Shown here: positions 1 through 7,518 of the stretch, in pieces
Layout: every line of letters starts with the position of its first letter
Position numbering within the stretch: the first letter of the stretch is position 1
Assembly: GCA_023228285.1 (NCBI GenBank)
Contig: JALOBM010000013.1
Span: forward strand, 1 to 45,480
Length of the DNA: 45,480 nt
Origin: Candidatus Cloacimonadota bacterium
GTDB lineage: Bacteria; Cloacimonadota; Cloacimonadia; Cloacimonadales; Cloacimonadaceae
Direction: 5' to 3'
The notes under the pieces: generated by a model
The model's input: the letters and a program-made list of their open reading frames with translations, nothing else
Database searches by the model: none
Told to the model about the DNA's origin: nothing
Position numbers and translations under genes: made by a program

Positions 1-318
1 ATGTACAATGCAAGATTCGTGCCAATTCTCTGATTTGGCTTCAATACTTACTCTCCTGTTGTGTATTTCATTGTATTATTATCACTTACGGCATGCGCTG
101 GAGACTCGAAGGGGAGGATTTTGCATAGCTTTCATTGTGAGGATTGTTTCTTTTGCGATACACTTATTAATTGCCTTCTGTCTCCCATAGGGGACATTTT
201 AATCAGATTACTTGTGTCACATGATATCGCTGAATTGATGAATTCAATAACATCCATGAAATCCTTCGGAGTATGGAGTACATACCATAAGTAAATCACA
301 TCTATGCGGATACACAAA
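1..318. other. non-coding stretch, no gene recognised
   Basis: I see no convincing gene here. Short open frames exist on both strands, the longest about 77 codons, but they overlap each other, lack ribosome binding sites and encode no recognisable domain. This stretch is the 3' flank of the minus-strand tRNA-Phe gene. A weak 5-bp inverted repeat (TATGG/CCATA, around 273-291) has no adjoining T-run on the minus strand, so I do not call it a terminator. Confidence 0.5.
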
Positions 319-394
319 TGGTGGCGAGACCCAGAATTGAACTGGGGACACAAGGCTTTTCAGGCCTCTGCTCTACCGGCTGAGCTATCTCGCC
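319..394 (-). tRNA. tRNA-Phe (anticodon GAA)
   Basis: The minus strand folds into a complete 76-nt cloverleaf. The 7-bp acceptor stem (GGCGAGA/TCTCGCC) is perfect, the D arm is GCTC/GAGC, and the anticodon stem GAGGC/GCCTT carries the loop CTGAAAA. The T arm is CCCAG/CTGGG with loop TTCAATT. The discriminator base is A and the 3' CCA is encoded in the DNA. Positions 34-36 read GAA, which decodes UUC/UUU, so this is tRNA-Phe. It is a single gene; no other tRNA is seen nearby. Confidence 0.97.
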
Positions 395-408
395 ACACAG
401 TAGTGAGC

Positions 409-437
409 ATCACAACTAGGGGGTCTTTTTTTGTCAA
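409..437 (-). promoter_or_regulatory. candidate sigma70-type promoter of tRNA-Phe
   Basis: On the minus strand a perfect -35 hexamer TTGACA (437-432) is followed after 17 bp by TGTGAT (414-409), a 4/6 match to the -10 consensus. Transcription would start near 402, just upstream of the tRNA 5' end at 394. Position and spacing fit a stable-RNA promoter. This is called from sequence alone. Confidence 0.55.
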
Positions 438-461
438 GCACAAAGTTCGTTTTGATGGCTA

Positions 462-690
462 GTTTTGACGTTTTCACGTTTTGTCGTTGTGACAAATCCA
501 ACAGCAGCACTGCAGCTTTCGTTTGGTCTCACGCAGATCACGCAGATTTAAACAGAAAAAAGTACAGATTCGACAGAGATTTGTAGCGGTGCTCGCTTTG
601 CGCCCTCAAACTGCAGAACCGCAGCACTTTAGAACTAATCAACAAAGAACTAAGAACTAATGAACTAAGAACAAAGAACTAAGAACTCCT
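462..690 (+). repeat. dispersed intergenic repeat, copy A (inverted partner at 4730-4937)
   Basis: This non-coding segment is present again in opposite orientation at 4730-4937. The core at 495-550 matches the reverse complement of 4849-4904 at 55 of 56 positions. Weaker but clear similarity extends outward on both sides, from the GTTTTG-rich start near 462 to the ACTCCT near 690. Internally it has a CGCAGAT direct repeat and a tail of degenerate AAGAACTA units (about 642-687). No coding frame is conserved between the copies, so the unit looks like a non-coding dispersed element. Confidence 0.88.
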
Positions 691-702
691 TCTCCTCCAA
701 GT

Positions 703-778
703 CGTGCCGAAGTAGATATCATCGGTTAATTATCGGGTGTTCACTCGATGATAACGGGATTATATCTGCTTTAGCACG
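703..778 (+). repeat. ~75-bp palindromic intergenic element, copy 1
   Basis: An imperfect palindrome runs from CGTGC at 703 to GCACG at 778. Its arms are GTAGATAT and ATATCTGC, and the inner part contains TTCACTCGATGATAAC. Matching elements lie at 30992-31063 (opposite orientation) and 40970-41042 (same orientation), and a short version at 21921-21953. The arms could form a long imperfect hairpin in DNA or RNA, as in REP-like elements. All copies lie outside intact genes. Confidence 0.75.
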
Positions 779-1041
779 GGACAACTCTCTGAAGAAGAGG
801 AGGCAATGTGCAAAACTAAGCCCAGACCTATCTGCGACAATCAGGATGTAGTAAAAGACGCCCACCACCTGTAATGAAAAATCGCAACCAATCTACCTGA
901 TTCGATTGCCCGGTACATTCCACGATCAATAATTCTAAGGATCAAGGAAAATGATCTGCAGAAAAAGCCCCACAGAGAAAAGACTTGACCAAATCCATCT
1001 CTTATTCTAACCTTGAATCTATGAATAACTCAGGAAACAGC
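779..1041. other. leader region of the radical-SAM gene, no clear signal
   Basis: This lies between the palindromic element and the preferred start of the next gene. An in-frame extension from a TTG at 985 is open, and an ATG at 1021 is also available, but neither has a good ribosome binding site. I see no convincing promoter or terminator. Confidence 0.4.
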
Positions 1042-3492
1042 ATGATCAACATCGAACACTTATTAGCTCTGGTAGAAAAGCCTTCCCGTTATATCGATCA
1101 CGAGATCAATTCTTGCCGCAAAAGCTTTGCAGACCACTCTGTGCGCATGCTTTTTGCATTTCCGGAACTCTATGAACTGGGTGTATCGCATCTGGGACTA
1201 AAAATTTTATACAGCATTGTTAACCGCTTACCTTATGCAATGGCAGATCGGCTCTATCTGCCTCAACGCGATCTCTTGGCGCTTCTGAAGCAAGAGCAGC
1301 TCCCCCTGTTCGGTCTGGAAAGCCGCAGAGCCGCTCATGAATTTGACCTGCTGGGTATCACACTGCAAAGTGAGCTAACCTTTAGTAACGTGCTGGAACT
1401 GATCGCTTCTTCACAAATCCCCATTTTTAATCTGGATCGCAGCCAGGAGCATCCGATTGTGATGGCGGGCGGGCCTTGCGCTACCAATCCCTTGCCCCTC
1501 GCACCCTTCATCGACGTGTTTTTCTTTGGTGAAGCTGAGGAAGGCATCGTGGAGATAGCGGAAATCCTACGGGACAATGCTTCCCGCGCGGAGCGTTTAC
1601 AGCACTTGGCCACTTTGAAAAGCTGCTGGGTTCCCCAATACAACAGTGATTCACCCTGGGACATCAGAATCCCCACGGAAGCCATCCCCAGCCGGAAGTA
1701 TGCTGATTTCTCGAAGGGTAAGGATCTGCACAGCCCGCAATTACTCAGCTGGCAATTGGCCACACACAACCGTTATGTATCTGAGATCATGCGCGGCTGT
1801 TCCCGCGGTTGCCGCTTTTGTCATGCCGGATTCTTCTACCGTCCCGTACGTGAGCGTGATCCCCGGCAAATTCTGGATGAATTGCTCAAAGAAGTTCATA
1901 CTGACGGTTGGGATGAAGCGGGATTGATCTCGCTTTCCAGCAGCGATTACACTTGCATCCGGGAATTGCTGTTTGCCCTGCTGAACGCCGTAAATACAGA
2001 TAAGACGCATATAGCGTTGCCATCTTTGCGCGTAGATAGTTTGGATACTCGTTTGGTTAGCCTGATGCAATCCTTGGGACGCGAAGGACTTACCATCGCC
2101 CCGGAAGCCGGTTCGCAACGCTTGCGCGATGTGATCAATAAAAACCTCAGCGAAGCAGAAATCCTGCAGGGGCTGGAGATCGCCAAAAGCTTGGGCTGGC
2201 AAAAGATAAAGCTGTATTTTATGATTGGTTTGCCCACCGAGACCGATGAAGACATCCGGGCAATTGAAGAGCTTATCCACACAATTAACTTACGCGCAAA
2301 CAAGCGCATGAACATCAGCGTGACTCTGTCCCCCTTTACACCAAAGCCTTTCACACCGTTCCAGTGGACAGCAATGACCCCCGGTGAGACACTGCTGAAG
2401 CGCGCTCAATATCTGAAAGCCGCATTCAGTAAAAACCGCAATATCAAATTGAAGTATCACACCATCGAAAATTCCGTGTTGGAAGCCTGCCTTACCCGCG
2501 GCGATCTGCGCATGGCAAAGGTATTATATAGCGCTTGGGAGAATGGCGCACTCTTTGACGGTTGGAACGAATCCTGGGATTGGCAGAGGTGGCAGAATGC
2601 CTTTGCCCAGCACGACTTGCGATCTGAAGATTTTACTGCGGCAAGGGATCCGAATGCCCCCTTACCATGGGACTTTGTGGACATCGGAGTATGCAAGAAG
2701 TTTCTATACAACGAATACGAGAAAGCGCTAAAGGCAGAATTAAGCCCGGATTGCAGGGAATTCTGCGCTATGTGCGGGGTATGCAACGACGAAGTATGCA
2801 CTCAGAAAGCCAGTGTATCAGAGAGCTTGGAGCTTCCATCAGCCACTCCCCCACGCCCTCAGTACAATCCCCAAATCCAATACCGCTATCGGGTCTTCTA
2901 TCGCAAAACCGGACTCTTACGCTTTATCTCTCACTTGGATTGGATGCGGATGCTCTTTCGCCGCATCGCCGTATTGGAGCTTCCCACAGTATTTACCATG
3001 GGCTTTTCGCCACACCCGAAGGTAAGCCTGTCGCCACCTCTGCCCGTGGGCGTGGAAAGCGTGGCAGAGTACTTTGACATCTCCTTTTACTGCCCTTTCA
3101 GCCCGGAAGATATCCTAAGGGAATTCTGTCGCAGCCGTATTCCGGAGTTCATAGTTACCGGCTGTGAAGTCATAAACGGTAAGGCCGCTCTGCCAAGCAC
3201 CGAATATGTCCGCATCGAACTGGATGAGACTTTACTGAAGGAATTGAATCCGCAATTGCAGAGCTTTGCCAAGGCAAGCAGCATGATTTTTACTAAAAGT
3301 AGTGAAACGCACAGCAAAACCTACGATCTAAAAAAGATTTTACACTCCCTGGAGTTGTGCCCGGAAGGCTTGAGAATCCATAAAAGCCTGCAAAGCCCGT
3401 CTTTGTACGATCTCCTTTCAGCAGTGTTGGGACTGGATAAAGCGCAGCTTTTCCGCTATCGAGTGGTGAGGGAAGCCTTTGGCTATCTATGA
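1042..3492 (+). CDS. B12-binding/radical-SAM protein with C-terminal DUF2344 (TIGR03960 + TIGR03936 type)
   Basis: This is a cytoplasmic radical-SAM protein of about 816 residues. The N-terminal part resembles cobalamin-binding radical-SAM proteins (MAGGPCATNPLPLAPFID, then FGEAEEG). The [4Fe-4S]/SAM motif is CSRGCRFCHAGF, followed by SAM-barrel segments such as APEAGSQRLRDVINKN. A cysteine-rich stretch (CREFCAMCGVC) precedes a C-terminal DUF2344 domain (YRVFYRKTGLLRFISHLDWM). The family is widespread, but its substrate is not established to my knowledge; RNA or protein modification is a guess. I choose ATG 1042 because AGGA lies 6 nt upstream and homologues start near this point; a TTG at 985 would add 19 residues. 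The stop overlaps the next gene by 4 bp, implying coupling. The two-gene unit is flanked by inverted copies of the ~210-230 bp repeat. Confidence 0.9.
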   Translation: MINIEHLLALVEKPSRYIDHEINSCRKSFADHSVRMLFAFPELYELGVSHLGLKILYSIVNRLPYAMADRLYLPQRDLLALLKQEQLPLFGLESRRAAHEFDLLGITLQSELTFSNVLELIASSQIPIFNLDRSQEHPIVMAGGPCATNPLPLAPFIDVFFFGEAEEGIVEIAEILRDNASRAERLQHLATLKSCWVPQYNSDSPWDIRIPTEAIPSRKYADFSKGKDLHSPQLLSWQLATHNRYVSEIMRGCSRGCRFCHAGFFYRPVRERDPRQILDELLKEVHTDGWDEAGLISLSSSDYTCIRELLFALLNAVNTDKTHIALPSLRVDSLDTRLVSLMQSLGREGLTIAPEAGSQRLRDVINKNLSEAEILQGLEIAKSLGWQKIKLYFMIGLPTETDEDIRAIEELIHTINLRANKRMNISVTLSPFTPKPFTPFQWTAMTPGETLLKRAQYLKAAFSKNRNIKLKYHTIENSVLEACLTRGDLRMAKVLYSAWENGALFDGWNESWDWQRWQNAFAQHDLRSEDFTAARDPNAPLPWDFVDIGVCKKFLYNEYEKALKAELSPDCREFCAMCGVCNDEVCTQKASVSESLELPSATPPRPQYNPQIQYRYRVFYRKTGLLRFISHLDWMRMLFRRIAVLELPTVFTMGFSPHPKVSLSPPLPVGVESVAEYFDISFYCPFSPEDILREFCRSRIPEFIVTGCEVINGKAALPSTEYVRIELDETLLKELNPQLQSFAKASSMIFTKSSETHSKTYDLKKILHSLELCPEGLRIHKSLQSPSLYDLLSAVLGLDKAQLFRYRVVREAFGYL

Positions 3493-4649
3493 ACAAGCAG
3501 CTTGAGGCGGAGAGGGATGAAATGAGCGAGGAGATTCTGACTAATTTCAAGAGAGCACTTTCAAGCTTTTGCCGTTATCCCCGGCTTGCTGCTGCCATAC
3601 GTGAGCGTTATCCCAATAAGCCTCCGCATATTCTGGCTATCGGTAAAGCCGCCTGGCAAATGGGGAAAGTAGCATGTTCCGCTCTGAAACCCAAAGTTCC
3701 ACTCAGCTGCGTAGTTTTGTGCAAATATGGCTTTTATCCTACTGAAAGTGATAGAAATTATCAACCTCAGATATTGGAAGCTGCACATCCTGTTCCGGAT
3801 GAAAATTCGATCCTTCACAGCCGTAGAATAATGGAATGGATCAAAAGCATCCCCAGCGATGAAGAGCTGTGCGTATTACTCTCTGGGGGCAGTTCCGCAC
3901 TGTTTGAAATACCCGCTTCGGGCTATGATCTGGCTGCAATTCGTGCCCGGCATTCCCTGTTGCTCAAAAGCGGACTGGACATCGCTCAGATCAATGCCGG
4001 GCGAAAAGAGTGTTCCGCCGTCAAGGGAGGCAAAGCAGCGAAGTTCTTCAGCGGTAAAAGCTTGGAAGTGTATCTTTTGAGCGATGTACCAGAGAACGAC
4101 CCCAGTATCATCGGCAGCGGACCTTTCTACCGGCCGGAGATATCCAATCACCATATCATTGGCGACAATCAGGCTTTTCTAAAGCAATTGGCAAAGCATT
4201 TTCGCCGCGAAAGGCCGAATCTTCCCGTCAGAGTATCTCCGGTATTTATTAAGGATGAAGTTGCGGTATTTGCCCGAGGATTGGCACGCTATTGTGAGCA
4301 CGCCGCACCGGGAATCTACATTTTTGGGGGAGAATGCACTTTGAAGGTGAAAGGACTGGGTAAGGGAGGTAGATTGAGCCATTTGGCGCTAAGCTTCCTG
4401 CGGGATATGCCTGACTGTAGAAATGCCTGGCTCTGCGCTTTTGCAACAGATGGCAATGATAATCTGGCAGACTCGGCCGGAGCTTTGGTAACTAATGAGA
4501 TGCGGGATAGAATATGTTTTCCTGGTGGAATGGATACTGCTCTTAAAGATTTTGATTCCTTTTCTTGCCTGCAGAGTGTGGGAGGCATAATCCCTGCCTT
4601 TTATAGCGGATGCAATGTGAATGATGTGATGGTGTTGAGGAAGAGATGA
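3489..4649 (+). CDS. MOFRL-family glycerate 2-kinase
   Basis: The product (386 aa) belongs to the MOFRL/GckA family, which phosphorylates D-glycerate with ATP to give 2-phosphoglycerate. Visible family motifs are AIGKAAWQMG near the N-terminus, LLSGGSSALFEIP, the LSDVPENDPSIIGSGPF block, FGGECTLKVKGLGKGGR, the ATDGNDNLADSAGA loop and the C-terminal GCNVNDVMV. It is slightly shorter than the usual 420-450 residues but looks complete. ATG 3489 overlaps the upstream stop by 4 bp (ATGA). A second in-frame ATG at 3522 has a better purine-rich Shine-Dalgarno sequence (GGAGAGGG) and may be the true start. The role would be glycerate or serine catabolism feeding glycolysis. No terminator hairpin is seen; the inverted repeat copy B follows. 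Confidence 0.88.
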   Translation: MNKQLEAERDEMSEEILTNFKRALSSFCRYPRLAAAIRERYPNKPPHILAIGKAAWQMGKVACSALKPKVPLSCVVLCKYGFYPTESDRNYQPQILEAAHPVPDENSILHSRRIMEWIKSIPSDEELCVLLSGGSSALFEIPASGYDLAAIRARHSLLLKSGLDIAQINAGRKECSAVKGGKAAKFFSGKSLEVYLLSDVPENDPSIIGSGPFYRPEISNHHIIGDNQAFLKQLAKHFRRERPNLPVRVSPVFIKDEVAVFARGLARYCEHAAPGIYIFGGECTLKVKGLGKGGRLSHLALSFLRDMPDCRNAWLCAFATDGNDNLADSAGALVTNEMRDRICFPGGMDTALKDFDSFSCLQSVGGIIPAFYSGCNVNDVMVLRKR

Positions 4650-4729
4650 ACGGTGCTTCGTACCTGTTGAATGCTCGCTTTGCTCCCTGTTGCATGACCT
4701 TCGGTCTGTTGAAGGCTCGCCGCGCTCGC

Positions 4730-4937
4730 GGAGGAGTTTGTAGTTCATTAGTTCTTAGTTAGTTAGTGCTGCAGTGCTGCGGATCTGCAATTGGCGGCGC
4801 TAAAGCGAGCTACGCTATTATCTCTGTCGAATCTGCACTTTTTCTGCGTAAATCTGCGTGATCTGCGTGAAACCAAACGAAAGCTGCAGTGCTGCTGTTG
4901 GATTCGCCACAACGCTAAAACTCCACAACGCCAAAAC
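4730..4937 (-). repeat. dispersed intergenic repeat, copy B
   Basis: This is the reverse-complement partner of the repeat at 462-690. The best-conserved block is 4849-4904, with 55 of 56 bases identical to 495-550. The outer parts share the AAGAACTAATGAACTA tail and the GTTTTGGCG end. Together the copies bracket the 1042-4649 gene pair as an inverted repeat about 4.5 kb across. The upstream bases 4655-4730 hold a short degenerate direct repeat (GTTGAATGCTCGC and GTTGAAGGCTCGC) that echoes the GCTCGCTTTGCGCC motif inside copy A. Confidence 0.88.
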
Positions 4938-4996
4938 CTCAAAAACGCTAAATTGCATAAGCATGAATATCCAGCTTACAAGGAATAACTTTGGCA

Positions 4997-5023
4997 TTGA
5001 CTAAAATCCCCCCTTTGTATAAA
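4997..5023 (+). promoter_or_regulatory. candidate promoter of the thiolase-led operon
   Basis: TTGACT (4997-5002) is followed after 15 bp by TATAAA (5018-5023). The spacing is short, but both hexamers match the consensus at 5 of 6 positions. A start near 5030 would exclude an ORF start at 5023 and supports translation from ATG 5062. Confidence 0.45.
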
Positions 5024-5061
5024 TGGCTTACAATGGAAAAAATAAAACATCTGGAGGAAAG

Positions 5062-6261
5062 ATGAAAAAAGCCGTGGTAGTTAGCGCAAAACGCAGCGCT
5101 GTCGGAAATTTCGGTGGAGTGTTCAAGGATGTCTCCGCAGTAGAGTTGGGAGTTCACACTCTGAAAGCGATTTTAGCAGAAACCAAGCTACAACCCGAGA
5201 TGATCGATGAAGTGATCGTAGGAAACGTCTGTGGTGCGGGTCTTGGTCAAAACGTTGCCAGACAGATCAGCATCCATGCAGGAATCCCGGATTATGTACC
5301 CGCTTATACTGTAAACAAAGTATGTGGCAGCGGAATGAAGGCAATCAGCCTGGCAGCATTGATGATCAGCGCTGGTGAAGCGGAGATTGTAATTGCCGGT
5401 GGCGCGGAAAACATGAGCCAGATTCCATACATCCTCAAGGATGCCCGTTGGGGTGCCCGCATGGGTGATAAGAGCATGGTGGACATGATGATCCGTGACG
5501 GTCTTTCCGATATTTTCAACGATTATCACATGGGCATGACTGCCGAGAATTTGGCAGAAAAATGGGGTTTGACCCGGGAAGAGCAGGACGAGTTTTCGAC
5601 TATTTCCCAGAACAGAACTGAAGCCGCTCAGAAGAACGGCAGATTCAACGATGAGATTGTGCCCATCGCTATCCCTCAACGTAAAGGCGATCCCATCATC
5701 ATCGACAAAGACGAAATGCCCCGTGCCGGAGTAACCAAAGAAAGCCTGGCAAAACTGCGCCCCGCCTTCAAGAAAGATGGTACCGTTACCGCAGCCAGCA
5801 GCAGCGGCATCAACGACGGCGCAGCTTTGGTCTTGATCATGAGTGAAGATAAAGCCAAGGAACTGGGCTTTACCCCCATGGCTTATTTCGTGGATAGCGC
5901 TTCTGCCGGAGTGGATCCCGCAATAATGGGATATGGACCTGTTCCCGCCATCAAGAAAGTGCTGCAGAAAACCGGCTGGTCTTTGGGAGACATCGAACTG
6001 GTAGAATTGAACGAAGCTTTTGCCGCACAATCCCTTTCCGTGATCAAAGGCCTGGAAAAAGAAGGTGTGGGCAAGATCAATACCGATATTGTAAACGTGA
6101 ATGGCGGTGCCATAGCCATCGGTCATCCAATTGGCTGCAGCGGTGCCCGCATCATTGTAACCTTACTGCACGAAATGAAGAAAAGACAGAACAAGAAAGG
6201 TCTCGCATCGCTTTGCATAGGCGGCGGGATGGGCATTGCAAGCCTGTGGGAGATGAAATAA
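5062..6261 (+). CDS. acetyl-CoA C-acetyltransferase (thiolase)
   Basis: The product (399 aa, standard thiolase length) condenses or cleaves acyl-CoA (2 acetyl-CoA to acetoacetyl-CoA + CoA). The acyl-accepting Cys is C88 in [11 protein letters not shown]. The catalytic His is H355 in [11 protein letters not shown], and the second catalytic Cys is C385 in LCIGGGMG. The start at ATG 5062 has a strong GGAGGAAAG Shine-Dalgarno at 5053-5061. An in-frame ATG at 5023 is open but overlaps the likely -10 box. It is the first gene of a same-strand block and is one base from the aminotransferase. That pairing suggests fermentation of amino acids or fatty-acyl intermediates rather than lipid synthesis, but the substrate chain length cannot be told from sequence. 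Confidence 0.95.
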   Translation: MKKAVVVSAKRSAVGNFGGVFKDVSAVELGVHTLKAILAETKLQPEMIDEVIVGNVCGAGLGQNVARQISIHAGIPDYVPAYTVNKVCGSGMKAISLAALMISAGEAEIVIAGGAENMSQIPYILKDARWGARMGDKSMVDMMIRDGLSDIFNDYHMGMTAENLAEKWGLTREEQDEFSTISQNRTEAAQKNGRFNDEIVPIAIPQRKGDPIIIDKDEMPRAGVTKESLAKLRPAFKKDGTVTAASSSGINDGAALVLIMSEDKAKELGFTPMAYFVDSASAGVDPAIMGYGPVPAIKKVLQKTGWSLGDIELVELNEAFAAQSLSVIKGLEKEGVGKINTDIVNVNGGAIAIGHPIGCSGARIIVTLLHEMKKRQNKKGLASLCIGGGMGIASLWEMK

Positions 6262-6262
6262 C

Positions 6263-7507
6263 ATGGCAGATAAATTGAACTTAAGTAAAAGCATGGCAAT
6301 GTATGAGGAAGCACAGACGCTGGTTCCGGGTGCTGTTGCCGGCATTCGCAGACCCTACAACTTTGTTCAGGGCGAGTATCCAATCTACTTTGACAGCGGA
6401 AACGGCGGCAGAGTAACGGACGTAGACGGAAATGAGTACATTGACTATCTATGTGCCTATGGCCCCATCATCATCGGCTACCGTGAAGCGGAAATTGATC
6501 ATGCCGTACAAAAACAAGTGAACGACAAAGGATTTTGCTTTTCGCTGACCCAACCTCAACAGAGCGAATTGGTACGCAAGCTGCAAAAGGTTATTCCATC
6601 TTGTGAGATGGCAGCATTGGTGAAGACCGGTAGTGACGCCACCACCATCGCCATTCGCGTAGCCAGAGCCTACACCGGCAAAACCAAGATCGCCCGTTGT
6701 GGTTATCACGGTTGGCACGATTGGTGCGTGGAGGTAAAGGGCGGTATCCCGGAAAAGCTATATGAAGACGTTTTGGAATTCCATTATAATGATCTTGATG
6801 GTCTGGAAGCTATCTTAAAAGCCAATAAAGACGACATGGCCGCCATCATCGTAACCCCCGTGGGGCACCCGATGGCAGCTCCGGTTCAGATGCCCAAACC
6901 CGGTTATCTGGAAGGTGTTCGCGCTTTGGCGGATAAATATAATGCGCTCTTGATCTTCGACGAAATCCGCAGCGGCTTCAGAGTATCCCTGGGCGGAGCG
7001 CAGGAGTATTTTGGCGTAACTCCGGATCTCTCCACCTTTGGAAAAGCCATGGCAAACGGTTATGCCATAGCAGCCCTGGTGGGGAAACGCGACCCCATGA
7101 TGGTGTTGGCAGACAAAGTGTTTCTGTCCTCCACTTTCTTCCCAAATAGCGACAGCATCGTAGCTGCACTGAAGACCATCGAAATTTTGGAACGTGACAA
7201 AGTCTTGGACGTGATCAAAGCAAAAGGCGAAAAATTCGCTGCCGAAGTACAAAAAGTGATCGATGAATCCAGTATGCCGGTGGAATTCTCCGGAGCTCCG
7301 TGGATGCCCTTCATCACTTTCCCGAAAGACGAAAACGGCCTTTACAAAAAGCTGAGAACTGAATTCTATACTCAGTTGATACGGCGAAAAGTGTTCCTGC
7401 AACCATATCATCACGGTTACATCTGCTACCGTCATACGGAAGAAGATCTGGCCTACACGGTTGCCTCCATCAAAGAATCTCTGCACGAACTGAAGAGAAT
7501 GATCTAG
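6263..7507 (+). CDS. class-III PLP aminotransferase, glutamate-1-semialdehyde aminomutase-like
   Basis: The product (414 aa) is a fold-type I, class-III PLP enzyme. Asp233 in IFDEIRSGFR should pair with the pyridine nitrogen, and Lys261 in STFGKAMANGY should form the Schiff base. KTGSDATTIAIRVARAYTG is the phosphate-cup region, and GYHGWHDW is the conserved aromatic segment. The overall layout follows HemL (glutamate-1-semialdehyde 2,1-aminomutase). However, no other haem gene is nearby and the gene sits 1 bp behind a thiolase, so it is more likely a catabolic transaminase or mutase acting on an omega- or beta-amino compound. That substrate is an inference from context. Only 11 bp separate it from pyrG. 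Confidence 0.88.
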   Translation: MADKLNLSKSMAMYEEAQTLVPGAVAGIRRPYNFVQGEYPIYFDSGNGGRVTDVDGNEYIDYLCAYGPIIIGYREAEIDHAVQKQVNDKGFCFSLTQPQQSELVRKLQKVIPSCEMAALVKTGSDATTIAIRVARAYTGKTKIARCGYHGWHDWCVEVKGGIPEKLYEDVLEFHYNDLDGLEAILKANKDDMAAIIVTPVGHPMAAPVQMPKPGYLEGVRALADKYNALLIFDEIRSGFRVSLGGAQEYFGVTPDLSTFGKAMANGYAIAALVGKRDPMMVLADKVFLSSTFFPNSDSIVAALKTIEILERDKVLDVIKAKGEKFAAEVQKVIDESSMPVEFSGAPWMPFITFPKDENGLYKKLRTEFYTQLIRRKVFLQPYHHGYICYRHTEEDLAYTVASIKESLHELKRMI

Positions 7508-7518
7508 GGGAGGTCTTT

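Noticed and set aside
8..353. Three overlapping short open frames of 60-77 codons on both strands
   Set aside because: No ribosome binding sites, no recognisable motifs, mutual overlap, and one runs into the tRNA-Phe gene.
462..778. CRISPR-like array
   Set aside because: The repeats are degenerate, irregular in spacing and partly palindromic; there are no constant spacers and no cas genes.
985..1041. TTG-initiated N-terminal extension of the radical-SAM gene
   Set aside because: No Shine-Dalgarno before 985; ATG 1042 has AGGA at good spacing and fits the family's usual start.
5188..6126. A 312-codon minus-strand open frame
   Set aside because: Antisense shadow of the thiolase gene, which has all catalytic residues.
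6263..7507. Assignment as hemL
   Set aside because: GSAM-like architecture alone is not enough; the context is a thiolase and no haem gene is near, so no symbol is given.
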